Of a DNA stretch of 64,000 nucleotides, positions 15,392 to 24,374 are shown one piece after another. The stretch is taken from contig NZ_FNAQ01000001.1 of the NCBI RefSeq assembly GCF_900101955.1, positions 313,358 to 377,357 of the forward strand. The letters run 5' to 3'. The notes under the pieces were generated by a model, which did no database searches, was not told the DNA's origin, and saw only the letters and a list, made by a program, of their open reading frames with translations. A program made the translations under genes and the position numbers. This DNA comes from Desulfuromonas thiophila (GTDB lineage: Bacteria; Desulfobacterota; Desulfuromonadia; Desulfuromonadales; Desulfuromonadaceae). Position 1 is the first letter of the stretch. Each line of letters begins with the position of its first letter.

Positions 15392-16485
15392 GGCGGTGTT
15401 GGTGGTTGTTGCTGCTGGCTGGGCTGCTGCTGGTCCCGGTAGCCGAAGCCTCTTCCGTACCGCTGGCGCCGTCGCTGCAGCAGGCGCTGGTGCAGGTCCA
15501 GCAACAGCTGGCGGCCGGGCAGCTGGCGGCCGCCGAAGCCCGCCTGCGACCGCTGCTGACGGCCAAGCCGCACCCGCTGGTGGCTTTCAGCCGGGCTCAG
15601 CTGGCATTGCTGCAGCAGCAGCCGGGCGAGGCGCTGCGCTGGCTGGAGGTGGGATTGCGCGACGATCCCGACCATGTCGCCGCTTGGCTCAATCGTGCCC
15701 AGGCCCACTATCAGCTCGAACAGTTTGTGGCGGCGGCCGAGGCCTTCGAGCAGAGTTTTCGCTTGCAGCCGGACGCACCGCGCTGGCGTTATAATGCCGC
15801 GCTCTGTTATTTGCAGGCCGGTCAGCCACGGCAGGCCGTCCGCCTGCTGACAGGGCTGCTGGAGGCCCGTAGCGTGCCGGCACCGCTGGAGTGGCATGCG
15901 GCGCTGGCGCGGGCGCTGCTGGAATTGCAGCGGCCGGCTGCCGCCATTGAACCGTTGCGCCTGCTGGCCGAACAGGCGCCAGCCGATGAACAGCGGCGCT
16001 GGCGCGAGCTGTTGCTGCAGCAGGAACTGGCGCTGAACCGGCTGCAGCCGGCGCGCGAACATCTGCGGCGCTGGCTGCGGCAGGATTTCAGCGATGCCCG
16101 CTGGTGGCGGCTGCAGGGCCAGCTGCAGTTGCGCCAGAACGATTACCGCGGTGCGTTGGTCAGCCTGCAACTGGCGCACTGGCTTGAGCCCGGTACTGGC
16201 CACGAGCGGCAGCTGATGGCGGATCTGTGCTTGCAGCTGGGTCTGCCGGCCGAGGCGGCGCGCCGTTATCGTCAGCTGGCCGAGGCCGTCGAGGCCGGCG
16301 AGGCTGGCGCAGTGGACGCCGACGCGGGTTTTTGCTGGCTGCAGGCTGGGCGCGCCGCCTGGAATGCGCGCCTGTGGCCGCAGGCCGAAGCCGCCCTGCG
16401 GCGCGCCTGTCGCTACCCGCCGCAGCTGGCCGAGGCCGAGAGCCTGCTGGCACAGCTGCAGCCGCTGCTTCGTGCGATGCCCTGA
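15388..16485 (+). CDS. Tetratricopeptide-repeat protein of the TonB2-type operon
   Basis: The 365-residue protein has a cleavable signal peptide (MRRCWWLLLLAGLLLVPVAEA). Helical TPR units run through most of its length, for example AAWLNRAQAHYQLEQFVAAAEAFEQSFRLQP and WRYNAALCYLQAGQPRQAV. It is very rich in Gln, Leu, Ala and Arg. Overlap of 4 bases with tonB shows it belongs to the operon. TPR proteins occupy the same final position in TonB2 clusters of other Proteobacteria, where they are thought to scaffold the complex in the periplasm. It ends 10 bp from a convergent gene. Confidence 0.85.
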   Translation: MRRCWWLLLLAGLLLVPVAEASSVPLAPSLQQALVQVQQQLAAGQLAAAEARLRPLLTAKPHPLVAFSRAQLALLQQQPGEALRWLEVGLRDDPDHVAAWLNRAQAHYQLEQFVAAAEAFEQSFRLQPDAPRWRYNAALCYLQAGQPRQAVRLLTGLLEARSVPAPLEWHAALARALLELQRPAAAIEPLRLLAEQAPADEQRRWRELLLQQELALNRLQPAREHLRRWLRQDFSDARWWRLQGQLQLRQNDYRGALVSLQLAHWLEPGTGHERQLMADLCLQLGLPAEAARRYRQLAEAVEAGEAGAVDADAGFCWLQAGRAAWNARLWPQAEAALRRACRYPPQLAEAESLLAQLQPLLRAMP

Positions 16486-16495
16486 CGGCTGGCGC

Positions 16496-16984
16496 TCAGT
16501 GGTTCGGGTCTGGACCGGCGGTGTCCAGCAGGCCAAGGCGCTGGCTAAGCTGTTCGTGGCGGTAGGCGAAGATGGCTGCCAGCCGGGGCGCCACCAGCCA
16601 GCGCTGCAGTGGCCGGCTGAAGGGGTCGCCGGGCAGCCCATAGTGGACCACATCGGTCATTGCGGTGCCGCCGGCGCAGGCTTCGAAGCGGTGCTGATGG
16701 TGCCAGAAGCGGTAGGGACCGAAGCGCTGTTCGTCGATAAAGAAGTGCGGCTCGCGCACCTGGGTGATTTCGGTGATCCAGCGCAGGGGGATGCCGGCCA
16801 GCGGATGGACGCGGTATTCCACCAGCATGCCGGCGTACATGCGCTCGGGCACCGCCGAGTGAATGCGGAAGTCGAGCCAGGGCGGCGTGATGGCGGCCAG
16901 ATTGCGCGGATCGGAAAAGAACCGCCAGGCGCTGGTCAGGTCGGTGGCCAGCAGGGTCTGGCGCTCAAGACGGTAGAGTTTCAT
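16496..16984 (-). CDS. SRPBCC (START-like) ligand-binding protein
   Basis: The 162-residue protein has the helix-grip fold of the SRPBCC superfamily. It begins MKLYRLERQTLLATDLTSAWRFFSD with the family's NLAAITPPWLDFRI block and FIDEQRFGPYRFWHHQHRF, and ends in the YRHEQL helix. Proteins of this subfamily accompany LitR/CarH-type MerR regulators and photolyases in light-responsive clusters, as I recall. The ligand is unknown. Start: ATG at 16984 with GGAGGG. It overlaps the 3' end of the MerR gene by 20 bases. Confidence 0.85.
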   Translation of the reverse strand: MKLYRLERQTLLATDLTSAWRFFSDPRNLAAITPPWLDFRIHSAVPERMYAGMLVEYRVHPLAGIPLRWITEITQVREPHFFIDEQRFGPYRFWHHQHRFEACAGGTAMTDVVHYGLPGDPFSRPLQRWLVAPRLAAIFAYRHEQLSQRLGLLDTAGPDPNH

Positions 16985-17933
16985 CGGTACCCTCCGCGGG
17001 AATGGCTGGCCAGGCGGCGAGGGCCTGGTCAGTGGCGGTCAGGCTGACAAAATGACGGATGCCGGCCAAGGGGCGCAGCCGACTGACTCCCCGGCCGCCG
17101 GCCCACAGGGCGATGGCCGGAGCCAGGCCGGCCCGCAGGTGGCCCAGCTGGCTACGCACCTGATGATTGGGCTGGTGACCGCTGAAGGACAGGCCAACGA
17201 TGTCAACGCTCAGCTCCGCCGCCAGGGACTGCAGCTGGGCTGCCGGCACCTCGCTGCCAAGCACCAGGGCGCGCTGGCCGCGGGCGCGGGCCAGGGTCGC
17301 CACCAGCAGCAGGCCGAGGCGATGATGTTCGCCCGGCAGGGTGGCCAGCAGCAGCAGGGGCTGCTGGTGGCAACGATCAAGGCTCGGCATGTTCTGTTGC
17401 AGCACCTCTTGCAGCAGGGCGCTGAACAGAGCCTCCTGGCGGATGCTGAGCCGGCCGCAAAGCCAGGCATCCCCGACCGCCTGCAGCAGTGGCGGCACAA
17501 ACTGGCAGATGAAGGCCCGGTTGCCCCGTTGCTGATGCTGCTGTTGCAGGGCGCGCTGCAGCTCCAGGGGACGGTTGGCCAGCAGCAGCGAGATGAGCTG
17601 CTGCTGATCGGCCGCCAGCGGTGATGCGGCTGGCTGGTGTTGCTGCAGCAGCTGCTGACGACCGGCCCTGTCGAGGCGGAACAGCTCCCTGGGCCGGAAG
17701 CCCAGGTCGAGCAACTGGCGGACCTGGCGCAATTCGGCTACGGCAGCGGCACTGTAGCGGCGGCGGCCATGGCTGTCGCGGTCGGCGGGTGCCAGCGCAT
17801 AGCGTCGTTCCCACACCCGCAGACAATCCTTGCTGATGCCGGTTTCGCGCTCCACCTCCGGCAGGCTGAAAAAATCGCCCGCGCTTTCGGCCGGCGGCTT
17901 GTCGGTCGTGGCGACGGGGCCGTGCTGGGGCAT
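16965..17933 (-). CDS. MerR-family regulator with a B12-binding domain (LitR/CarH-like)
   Basis: This 322-residue protein starts at ATG 17933 (GGAGG upstream). Residues about 20-90 are a MerR winged helix (FSLPEVERETGISKDCLRVWERRY, then GRRRYS). A helical cap follows, then a Rossmann-type cobalamin-binding domain. The lower-ligand motif reads EHHRLG, the E-x-H-x-x-G form of DxHxxG, so the Co-ligating His is present. In the cap the CarH signature W-x9-EH reads W-x9-EA: the Trp and Glu are kept but the following His is lost. In CarH, adenosylcobalamin holds a tetramer on DNA and light releases it. It probably represses itself and the divergent phasin/UbiB genes. Confidence 0.85.
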   Translation of the reverse strand: MPQHGPVATTDKPPAESAGDFFSLPEVERETGISKDCLRVWERRYALAPADRDSHGRRRYSAAAVAELRQVRQLLDLGFRPRELFRLDRAGRQQLLQQHQPAASPLAADQQQLISLLLANRPLELQRALQQQHQQRGNRAFICQFVPPLLQAVGDAWLCGRLSIRQEALFSALLQEVLQQNMPSLDRCHQQPLLLLATLPGEHHRLGLLLVATLARARGQRALVLGSEVPAAQLQSLAAELSVDIVGLSFSGHQPNHQVRSQLGHLRAGLAPAIALWAGGRGVSRLRPLAGIRHFVSLTATDQALAAWPAIPAEGTDETLPS

Positions 17934-17948
17934 GAGGGCCTCCGTTAT

Positions 17949-18016
17949 TTTGTCCTGGACAAAGTTGCTTTTTACGTCATATTTATCGGAAAAGATATTT
18001 TTGTCCAGAACAAAAA
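17949..18016. promoter_or_regulatory. Divergent promoters with shared -10 and two palindromic operators
   Basis: Operator 1 is the perfect palindrome TTTGTCC-T-GGACAAA (17949-17963). Operator 2 is TTTTTGTCC-A-GAACAAAAA (17998-18016, one mismatched pair). Each contains a TGGACA -35: plus strand 17956-17961 and minus strand 18007-18002. Both point at the same TATTTA/TAAATA -10 (17980-17985), with 18- and 16-bp spacers. The two face-to-face promoters serve the phasin/UbiB pair and the MerR/SRPBCC pair. Operator centres are 51 bp apart. Confidence 0.7.
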
Positions 18017-18031
18017 ACACAGGAGGTTGCC

Positions 18032-18322
18032 ATGGAGCGATCGCTGGAACAGTTGGTTTTTGGCGCCTTGGGCGCGGCCCTGCTGGCGCGGGAAAAGCTG
18101 GAGCAGACCGGAGGCCAGCTGCAGGATTGGCAACGCGAGGCGCAGCAGCGGGGCGAGGCTTTTTTTGCGCAGGCGTTGGAACGTGGCAGTGCCGAGCGCG
18201 ACGCGCTGAAGGGTTCCTTGCGGCAACTGGTGGCTGAGCTGGTGGATGAGTTGGGGCTGGCCACGCGGGAGGATCTGCAACGGCTGGAGGAACGTCTGCT
18301 GGCGGCGCGGAGGGACGCCTGA
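18032..18322 (+). CDS. Phasin-like small helical protein
   Basis: This 96-residue protein is almost entirely helical: LVFGALGAALLAREKLEQTG, a Gln/Glu/Arg-rich centre and a C-terminal amphipathic helix VDELGLATREDLQRLEERL. It matches phasin / polyhydroxyalkanoate granule-associated family proteins in length and composition. Start ATG 18032 follows AGGAGG closely. The next gene begins 8 bases after its stop. Related phasin-like proteins next to UbiB homologues are thought to act in membrane lipid or quinone metabolism rather than on granules, but no PHA gene is visible here and function is open. Confidence 0.7.
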   Translation: MERSLEQLVFGALGAALLAREKLEQTGGQLQDWQREAQQRGEAFFAQALERGSAERDALKGSLRQLVAELVDELGLATREDLQRLEERLLAARRDA

Positions 18323-18330
18323 GCAGCCGG

Positions 18331-19926
18331 TTGGGGGCGGCCTGGCTTCAGCTGTGGCGCCGTGGCCGGTTGCTTGCGCCACTGTATCGGCCCCGCCGGC
18401 TGTATCTGCTGCTGCGGGTGCTGGTGACGCTGTTTCTGCTGTTGCGGCGTCGGTCGCGCTGGCTGGGGCTGACGCCCCTGCCCCCGGTGGCACTGGTGGC
18501 GGCCATCGAACAGCTGGGCGCCAGCTTTATCAAGCTGGCCCAGGTGCTGGCGACCCGGGCCGATTTTTTTGACGAAGCGTACCTGGCCGGTCTACGCCAG
18601 TTGCAGGATCGTCTGCCGGCCATGAGCGCTGGCGATCGTGACCGCTGCCTGGCGCTGGCTTTTCCCGCCGCCTGGCCCTTTGTCGATTTTGATCGCCAAC
18701 CGCTGGCCTGTGCCTCCATTGGTCAGGTCCACCGTGCCACGCTGGCCGATGGCCGCCTGGTGGCGGTCAAACTGCGCCGTTTCGGTATCGAGCAGGTGGT
18801 GCGGGCCGATGTCCGTCTGCTGCGGCTGTGCCAGTGGCTGCTGCAACCGTTGTTTTCCTCCGATACCCGCCATTCCGTCGAGGCCGTGCTGAGCGCTTTT
18901 GGCCGCACCATTGTCGAAGAGGTCGACATGGCGCAGGAGCTGGCCCATCTGCAGCAGTTCCGCCAGCTCTACGGTGCCAGTGGCCTGCGGTTTCCCGTGC
19001 CCCACCCGCCACTCTGTTCTTGTCATGCCCTGGTGATGGATTTCGAGGACGGCGTGCGCTGCGACGACAGCGCTGCCCTGGCGCGGCTGGGCGTTTCTTT
19101 TCCGGCCGTGATGGAAACCCTGGTGCGGTTCTACACCGAGCAGATGCTGGTGAAGGGTTTTTTTCATGCCGATCCCCATCCCGGCAATCTGCTGGTGCGG
19201 CCCGACGGCCAGCTGGTGTTGCTCGATTTCGGCATGGTCAGCCGCATTCCGCAGGAAACCCGCAAGGCGATGATCTACGCCGTCAAGGCGGCCTACGAAC
19301 GCGATTACGCCCTGCTGGTGCGTGCCACCCGCCGCCTCGGCATCATCACCGAGGCCGCCGCGCCCGAACAGCTCAGCCTGCTGGCCGAGGATATCTTTCG
19401 CATCTTCAGCAGCGAAGCGCTCAGTGCCGCCAGCATGCAGCAACTGGCCTTTGGGGTGCTCGACAGCCTCAAGGGCACGCCGTTCAAGCTGCCGCAGGAG
19501 GTTGTCTATGTCATGCGGGCGAGTTCCATCATTGAGGGGCTGGGTACCCGCTATATCGAAAACTTCAACGGGATCAAAGATGTCTTGCCGCTGCTGAAGG
19601 CCAATCTGGGACGGGCGCTGGGGGAGGGCGAGGGCCTGCTCGATCTGTTGGCCATTGAAGCCAAACAGCTGCCGCTGACACTGGTGAAGACGCGGCAGGT
19701 GATCGACAGTCTGGAGCAGGGTGAGCTGGTGGTGCACCTGGCGGCCGACGACCGCCGTGCCCTGCTGGCGGGACTGGCCCGCCTGCTGACACGCCAGAGC
19801 CGCTGGCTGGCATTGGTGCTGGCGGCCTTTTATCTGCGCGGCTGGCCGCAGCCCTGGGCCGCGCCCCTGTCGCTGGGTTGTTTCAGTCTGGCCCTGTTGC
19901 TGGCCTGGCGTGGCGCGCGCGACTGA
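18331..19926 (+). CDS. ABC1/UbiB/AarF family protein-kinase-like membrane protein
   Basis: The protein is about 531 residues long, with a TTG start at 18331; a CTG at 18319 closer to GGAGG is an alternative. It carries the UbiB atypical kinase fold: ASFIKLAQVLATRADFF, ACASIGQVHRATL, the nucleotide Lys in VAVKLRR, catalytic HADPHPGNLLV and metal-binding LLDFGMV. The C-terminus has one or two TM segments. The canonical KxGQ motif reads KLAQ, and the Ala-rich loop AAAS reads ACAS. UbiB proteins are ATPases needed for quinone biosynthesis or lipid trafficking. Paired with a phasin-like gene, it may act on menaquinone or membrane lipids. Confidence 0.88.
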   Translation: MGAAWLQLWRRGRLLAPLYRPRRLYLLLRVLVTLFLLLRRRSRWLGLTPLPPVALVAAIEQLGASFIKLAQVLATRADFFDEAYLAGLRQLQDRLPAMSAGDRDRCLALAFPAAWPFVDFDRQPLACASIGQVHRATLADGRLVAVKLRRFGIEQVVRADVRLLRLCQWLLQPLFSSDTRHSVEAVLSAFGRTIVEEVDMAQELAHLQQFRQLYGASGLRFPVPHPPLCSCHALVMDFEDGVRCDDSAALARLGVSFPAVMETLVRFYTEQMLVKGFFHADPHPGNLLVRPDGQLVLLDFGMVSRIPQETRKAMIYAVKAAYERDYALLVRATRRLGIITEAAAPEQLSLLAEDIFRIFSSEALSAASMQQLAFGVLDSLKGTPFKLPQEVVYVMRASSIIEGLGTRYIENFNGIKDVLPLLKANLGRALGEGEGLLDLLAIEAKQLPLTLVKTRQVIDSLEQGELVVHLAADDRRALLAGLARLLTRQSRWLALVLAAFYLRGWPQPWAAPLSLGCFSLALLLAWRGARD

Positions 19927-20069
19927 CCATTGGCTTAGCAGCGCTTGGTCGGCCGCAGTGCGTCCCTTCGTTGGGCGAATTCCGCTGCTGTTGCGGGGCC
20001 GTCTCTGGCGGTTGCCCCGGCAGCTGACCGCCGGAGTGGTCCCCGCCAGTTCGGCCGTGGTTGTGGCGA

Positions 20070-21854
20070 TCAGCCCTTGCGCGGTTTTGGTTTGCTGCGG
20101 TTGCCTGGCCCTGCGGGTTTGTTGTCGGCACCCTTGCGGGGGCGGCTGGCTTTTTCCGCCGGCCTGGCCTTGCCGCCGCGGCTGGCGGCAGGTTGAGAGG
20201 CGGCGCCCACCGGTTGCAGATCGATGGTTTGCTGGTGGATTTTGATGCTGTGCAGGCGTTTGAGCGCCGCTGGCGACAGGTCCGCCGCCAGATCGATTTC
20301 ACTGCTGGCATCGCCGATACGAATCTGGCCGATCTGCTCACGTTGCAGCCGGCCTTCGTTGCTGAAGGCACCGACGATATCGGCCGGACCGATGCGCTGC
20401 TGCCGACCGAGGGCGATGCGGTAGGTCTGCATGGGGCTGCTGGCACGGCTGGCGCGTGGCCGTCCCGTGGTGGCGGCTGCGCCGTCCCGTTGCGGCCGTT
20501 CCCGCTCTGGCCGGCGGCTGGCCGGTTCCAGCTCGGGCAGGTCGGGAAACAGCGGTTTGTCGCGTTGCAGCTGCCAGACCAGGGCGGCGGCCAGTTCGGC
20601 CGGTGCGATCTGTTCGCTTTGGGCCAGGGCGTCCATCAGCCGGCGCAGCGCGGTCAGATCCTGCTCGGCCAGGGTCTGCTGCAGCTGGCGGCGTAGCCGT
20701 TCGATGCGGCAGGCGCTGATGCGGTCGCTGTCGGGGATGTCGAGGGCGGCGATGCGCCGGCCGGTGGCCTGTTCGATGGCGCGCAGCAGGCGTTGTTCCG
20801 CCGGTGTCACGAACAGGATGGCGCGGCCACTGCGGCCGGCGCGGCCGGTCCGGCCGATGCGGTGGATATAAGCTTCGGTGTCGAAGGGGATGTCGTAGTT
20901 GAACACATGGCTGATGCGCTCGACATCCAGGCCACGGGCGGCGACATCGGTGGCGACGACAATGTCAAGCCGGCCCTTTTTGAGCCGCTCGATGGTGTAC
21001 TCGCGCTGAGACTGGCTCAGGTCGCCGCTGAGGGGGGCGGCGCGGTAACCGGCCTGTTCGAGCTGTTCGGCCAGTTCGGTGGTGGCATTCTTGGTGCGAA
21101 CGAAGACGATGATGCCGTCACTGTCCTCGCTTTCCAGCAGACGGCAGAGAACGGCGAATTTCTGGTTGGGCCGCAGCAGCACGAAGCTCTGCTCGATCAG
21201 TGTCACGGTGCTGGTGGGCGAAGCAATCTGGACCTGTTCGGCATCGCCCAGATAGCGCTGCGCCACCCGGCGGATGGCCGGTGGCATGGTGGCCGAGAAC
21301 AGGGCGCGCTGGCAGTCGGGCGGAGAGGCGGCCAGCAGGGTTTCGACATCATCGATAAAGCCCATGCGCAGCATTTCGTCGGCCTCGTCGAGCACCACCG
21401 CCTGCAGCTGGCTGAGATCGAGGCTGCCGCGCTGCAAGTGGTCGAGCAGGCGACCGGGGGTGCCGACCACCACCTCGATGCCGCTGTGCAGCTGCTTGAG
21501 CTGCAGGCCCATGGCGCTGCCGCCATAAAGGGCCACAGTGCGGGTGCGCGGCAGGTGGCGGGCGAAGCCTTCGATGGCCTGGGCCACCTGAATGGCCAGC
21601 TCGCGCGTTGGCGTCAGCACCAGAATGCGGGGACAGCGGGAATCGCTGGCGCTTTCCAGTCGCTGCAGCAAAGGCAGGGCGTAGGCGGCGGTCTTGCCGG
21701 TGCCGGTCTGGGCCGTGCCCAACAGGTTGCGGCCTTCGAGCAACAGCGGAATGCTGTGCTGCTGAATGGCCGAGGGATGCTGATAATCGAGATCGTAGAG
21801 GGCCTGCAGCAGGGCTGCGTTGAGGCCCAAAGCGGCAAATTCGGGGGAAAACAT
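20070..21854 (-). CDS. deaD: DEAD-box ATP-dependent RNA helicase (DeaD/CsdA type)
   Basis: The 594-residue helicase has the Q motif (HPSAIQQHSIPLLL), Walker A AQTGTGKT, PTRELA, GTPGRLLDH, the DEAD box VLDEADEM, SAT in FSATMP, ATDVAARGLD and HRIGRTGRAGR. After a linker (about 370-460) comes a DbpA-type RNA-binding domain (RIALGRQQRIGPADIVGAFSNEG), and then a Lys/Arg/Pro-rich tail. It unwinds structured RNA in cold adaptation and ribosome assembly. It is divergent from sucCD across a hairpin-rich gap and convergent with the UbiB-like gene. Confidence 0.92.
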   Translation of the reverse strand: MFSPEFAALGLNAALLQALYDLDYQHPSAIQQHSIPLLLEGRNLLGTAQTGTGKTAAYALPLLQRLESASDSRCPRILVLTPTRELAIQVAQAIEGFARHLPRTRTVALYGGSAMGLQLKQLHSGIEVVVGTPGRLLDHLQRGSLDLSQLQAVVLDEADEMLRMGFIDDVETLLAASPPDCQRALFSATMPPAIRRVAQRYLGDAEQVQIASPTSTVTLIEQSFVLLRPNQKFAVLCRLLESEDSDGIIVFVRTKNATTELAEQLEQAGYRAAPLSGDLSQSQREYTIERLKKGRLDIVVATDVAARGLDVERISHVFNYDIPFDTEAYIHRIGRTGRAGRSGRAILFVTPAEQRLLRAIEQATGRRIAALDIPDSDRISACRIERLRRQLQQTLAEQDLTALRRLMDALAQSEQIAPAELAAALVWQLQRDKPLFPDLPELEPASRRPERERPQRDGAAATTGRPRASRASSPMQTYRIALGRQQRIGPADIVGAFSNEGRLQREQIGQIRIGDASSEIDLAADLSPAALKRLHSIKIHQQTIDLQPVGAASQPAASRGGKARPAEKASRPRKGADNKPAGPGNRSKPKPRKG

Positions 21855-22161
21855 CAGGGGAGCCTTACCGTGTATTGGAAGAAGGAGGGCAGGGTAAAAG
21901 TTCCGTAGTCTGGCCGATCAGGCGTAAAAAAGCCAGTGTTTTTTGCCGGCCGGGCAAAAATACGCCCGGATTCTGCCGCGCTGGCGACCGAGGCCGAAAG
22001 TGGCCGTCAGCACTCAGGCAGCGCGTAAAATGCGCTGCCGGGTAAAATGGCCGCGCCATTGGCGCCCGCCTCCGATTGGTGTAAGCTGGCGGCGTTTCTC
22101 TGTCAGACGCCCGTGGTCCCGCCAGCGGGGCCCTCATTTGATGCCAAGGCAGGAGAGAGTT
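21855..22161. other. Divergent intergenic region deaD / sucC with A-rich-loop hairpins
   Basis: No gene is seen here. Two perfect hairpins have A-rich loops: CCGGGC-loop-GCCCGG (21950-21969) and GGCAGCGC-GTAAAAT-GCGCTGCC (22017-22039). GTAAAA occurs four times (near 21894, 21924, 22025 and 22042). A candidate sucC promoter lies at 22059-22087. Confidence 0.5.
22059..22087 (+). promoter_or_regulatory. Candidate sigma-70 promoter for sucCD
   Basis: TTGGCG (22059-22064), a 17-bp spacer and TAAGCT (22082-22087) lie about 75 bp upstream of the sucC start codon. Confidence 0.4.
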
Positions 22162-23358
22162 ATGAACATTCACGAGTACCAGGCGAAGGAAATCCTCAAC
22201 GGCTACGATGTCCCCGTGCCGCGCGGCCGGGTGGCGGTGACGGCCGACCAGGTCGAGCGCAAGGCCAAGATGCTGGGGGGCCGCTGCGTCGTCAAGGCGC
22301 AGATCTACGCCGGTGGCCGCGGCAAGGCCGGCGGTGTGCAGGTGGCCTATCATCCCGAACAGGCCCACGAGATTGCCAAGGAAATGTTCGGCAAGCGGCT
22401 GGTGACACCGCAGACTGGCCCGGAGGGCCTGAAGGTACGGCGTATTCTGGTGGAGGAAACCGTCGAGGTCGGGCGTGAATACTACCTGTCCATTGCGCTT
22501 GATCGCCAGAGTTCGCGCTACTGCCTGATCGGCTCGGCCGCCGGTGGCGTCAACATCGAGGAGGTGGCAGCGAGTTCGCCGGAGAAGATTCACAAGCTGC
22601 TGATCGACCCCTATACCGGCCTGCGTTCCTACCAGGCGCGCAAGCTGGCCCATGCCCTGGGGCTCGAAGGCGGCGTGGCCGAGGACTGCGTGCAGCTGAT
22701 TCTCAATCTCTACCGCTGCTGCCTGGACAAGGACTGCTCGCTGATCGAGATCAACCCGCTGGTGGTGACCAAGGCCGGCTGGCTGCTGGCGCTGGACGCC
22801 AAGATCAACTTCGATGACAACGCCCTGTTCCGCCACTGGGAATACCACGAGATGCAGGACTATTCGCAGATGGAGCCGCTGGAAATCAGTGCCGCCAAGT
22901 TCGATCTGGCCTACATCAAGCTCGACGGCAATATCGGCTGCATGGTCAACGGAGCCGGCCTGGCCATGGCCACCCTCGACGTGCTGAAGGAGAAGGGCGG
23001 CGAACCGGCCAACTTTCTCGATGTCGGCGGTGGCGCGACCCGCGAAAAGGTGGCCGAGGCCTTCCGCATTATTCTGCAGGACAGCGATGTCAAGGCGGTA
23101 TTCGTCAATATTTTCGGTGGCATCATGCGTTGTGATGTGATTGCCCAGGGCATCATCGAGGCGGCCAGCGACAGCCATTGTGACCTGCCCATCGTGGTGC
23201 GCATGGACGGTTCGCAGGTGGCCGAGGGCAAGGCGTTGCTGGAGCAATCGGGTCTTAATGTCCAGTGTGCCGATTTCCTCGGCGATGGCGCGGAGAAGAT
23301 TGTGACCATGCTGCAGCAGGCAGCGACCGATGCGGCCCAGGGCCAGGAAAGGGGGTAG
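22162..23358 (+). CDS. sucC: Succinyl-CoA synthetase (ADP/GDP-forming) beta subunit
   Basis: The 398-residue protein begins [12 protein letters not shown] and has the ATP-grasp domain ([18 protein letters not shown]), the metal-binding segment [11 protein letters not shown], and the C-terminal CoA-ligase part ([36 protein letters not shown]). With SucD it interconverts succinyl-CoA and succinate with nucleotide phosphorylation in the TCA cycle. The start at 22162 has AGGAGAGAG upstream. The 73 in-frame codons before it are not coding. sucD follows after 5 bases. Confidence 0.94.
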   Translation: MNIHEYQAKEILNGYDVPVPRGRVAVTADQVERKAKMLGGRCVVKAQIYAGGRGKAGGVQVAYHPEQAHEIAKEMFGKRLVTPQTGPEGLKVRRILVEETVEVGREYYLSIALDRQSSRYCLIGSAAGGVNIEEVAASSPEKIHKLLIDPYTGLRSYQARKLAHALGLEGGVAEDCVQLILNLYRCCLDKDCSLIEINPLVVTKAGWLLALDAKINFDDNALFRHWEYHEMQDYSQMEPLEISAAKFDLAYIKLDGNIGCMVNGAGLAMATLDVLKEKGGEPANFLDVGGGATREKVAEAFRIILQDSDVKAVFVNIFGGIMRCDVIAQGIIEAASDSHCDLPIVVRMDGSQVAEGKALLEQSGLNVQCADFLGDGAEKIVTMLQQAATDAAQGQERG

Positions 23359-23363
23359 GACTC

Positions 23364-24239
23364 ATGGCGATTCTGATCAATCAGGAAACCCGCGTTATCG
23401 TGCAGGGCATCACCGGCAAGACGGGCCTGTTTCACACCCGCGAGTGCCGCGCCTACGGCACCCGCATTGTCGGCGGGGTCACACCGGGCAAGGGCGGCAT
23501 CCATGTCGAGGGGATTCCGGTTTTCGATACCATGGAAGAAGCGGTGCGCGTCACCGGAGGCACGGTGTCGATGATCTTCGTGCCACCGCCGGGCGCGGCC
23601 GACGCGGTGCTCGAAGCCTGCGACGCCGGGGTTGAGTTGGTGGTCTGCATCACCGAGGGGGTGCCGGTGAAGGACATGGTGCTGGCGCGCCAGGTGGTGG
23701 CTGACAGCAAAACCCTGCTGATCGGGCCGAACTGCCCCGGCCTGATCACGCCGGGACAGTGCAAGATCGGCATCATGCCGGGCTATATCCATAAGCCGGG
23801 CAAGATCGGGGTGGTGTCGCGCAGCGGCACCCTGACCTACGAAGCGGTCAAACAGCTGACCGATGCCGGTCTGGGCCAGTCGACCTGCGTTGGCATTGGC
23901 GGTGACCCCATCATTGGCATGAAGTTCATCGATGTGCTGGAGCGCTTCAACGCCGATCCGGACACCGAAGGGGTATTGATGATCGGCGAGATCGGCGGCA
24001 GTGCCGAGGAAGAGGCGGCCGCCTGGATTCAGCAGAACATGAAAAAACCCGTCGCGGCGTTTATTGCCGGGGTGACGGCGCCGCCGGGCAAGCGCATGGG
24101 CCATGCCGGCGCCATCATCAGTGGTGGTAAGGGCCGTGCCGAAGACAAGATCGCTGCCCTGACCCAGTGCGGTGTCTGTGTTGCCAGCAGCCCGACCCGC
24201 ATGGGTGTGGCCATGCTTGAAGCCCTTGGCCGGGCCTGA
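23364..24239 (+). CDS. sucD: Succinyl-CoA synthetase alpha subunit
   Basis: The 291-residue protein has the CoA-binding Rossmann domain ([15 protein letters not shown]), the [14 protein letters not shown] and NCPGLITPG blocks, and the phosphohistidine loop [12 protein letters not shown] with active-site His at about 247. It forms the catalytic heterodimer or heterotetramer with SucC. Translation starts at ATG 23364 with GGGGGTAGGA. It is probably cotranscribed only with sucC, because a structured intergenic region follows. Confidence 0.95.
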   Translation: MAILINQETRVIVQGITGKTGLFHTRECRAYGTRIVGGVTPGKGGIHVEGIPVFDTMEEAVRVTGGTVSMIFVPPPGAADAVLEACDAGVELVVCITEGVPVKDMVLARQVVADSKTLLIGPNCPGLITPGQCKIGIMPGYIHKPGKIGVVSRSGTLTYEAVKQLTDAGLGQSTCVGIGGDPIIGMKFIDVLERFNADPDTEGVLMIGEIGGSAEEEAAAWIQQNMKKPVAAFIAGVTAPPGKRMGHAGAIISGGKGRAEDKIAALTQCGVCVASSPTRMGVAMLEALGRA

Positions 24240-24252
24240 TGGCTCAGGTCGG

Positions 24253-24362
24253 GCTTTCCGGTTGCCCCCGCTGCCGCCGCTGGCGCGGCAGTGGCGCTGC
24301 CGGGGTCTTTCGTCCGCCGCGCTCATGAGCGCGGCGGACGCCAACCGTTGTAACCGGAAAGC
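24253..24362. repeat. Nested inverted repeats between sucD and the ABC exporter
   Basis: An 11-bp inverted repeat, GCTTTCCGGTT (24253-24263) and AACCGGAAAGC (24352-24362), encloses a perfect 30-bp palindrome (24311-24340, half-site CGTCCGCCGCGCTCA). It may end the sucCD transcript, form an RNA element, or be a small repeat element. No U-tract follows. Confidence 0.65.
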
Positions 24363-24374
24363 TCCTGTTCCCCC

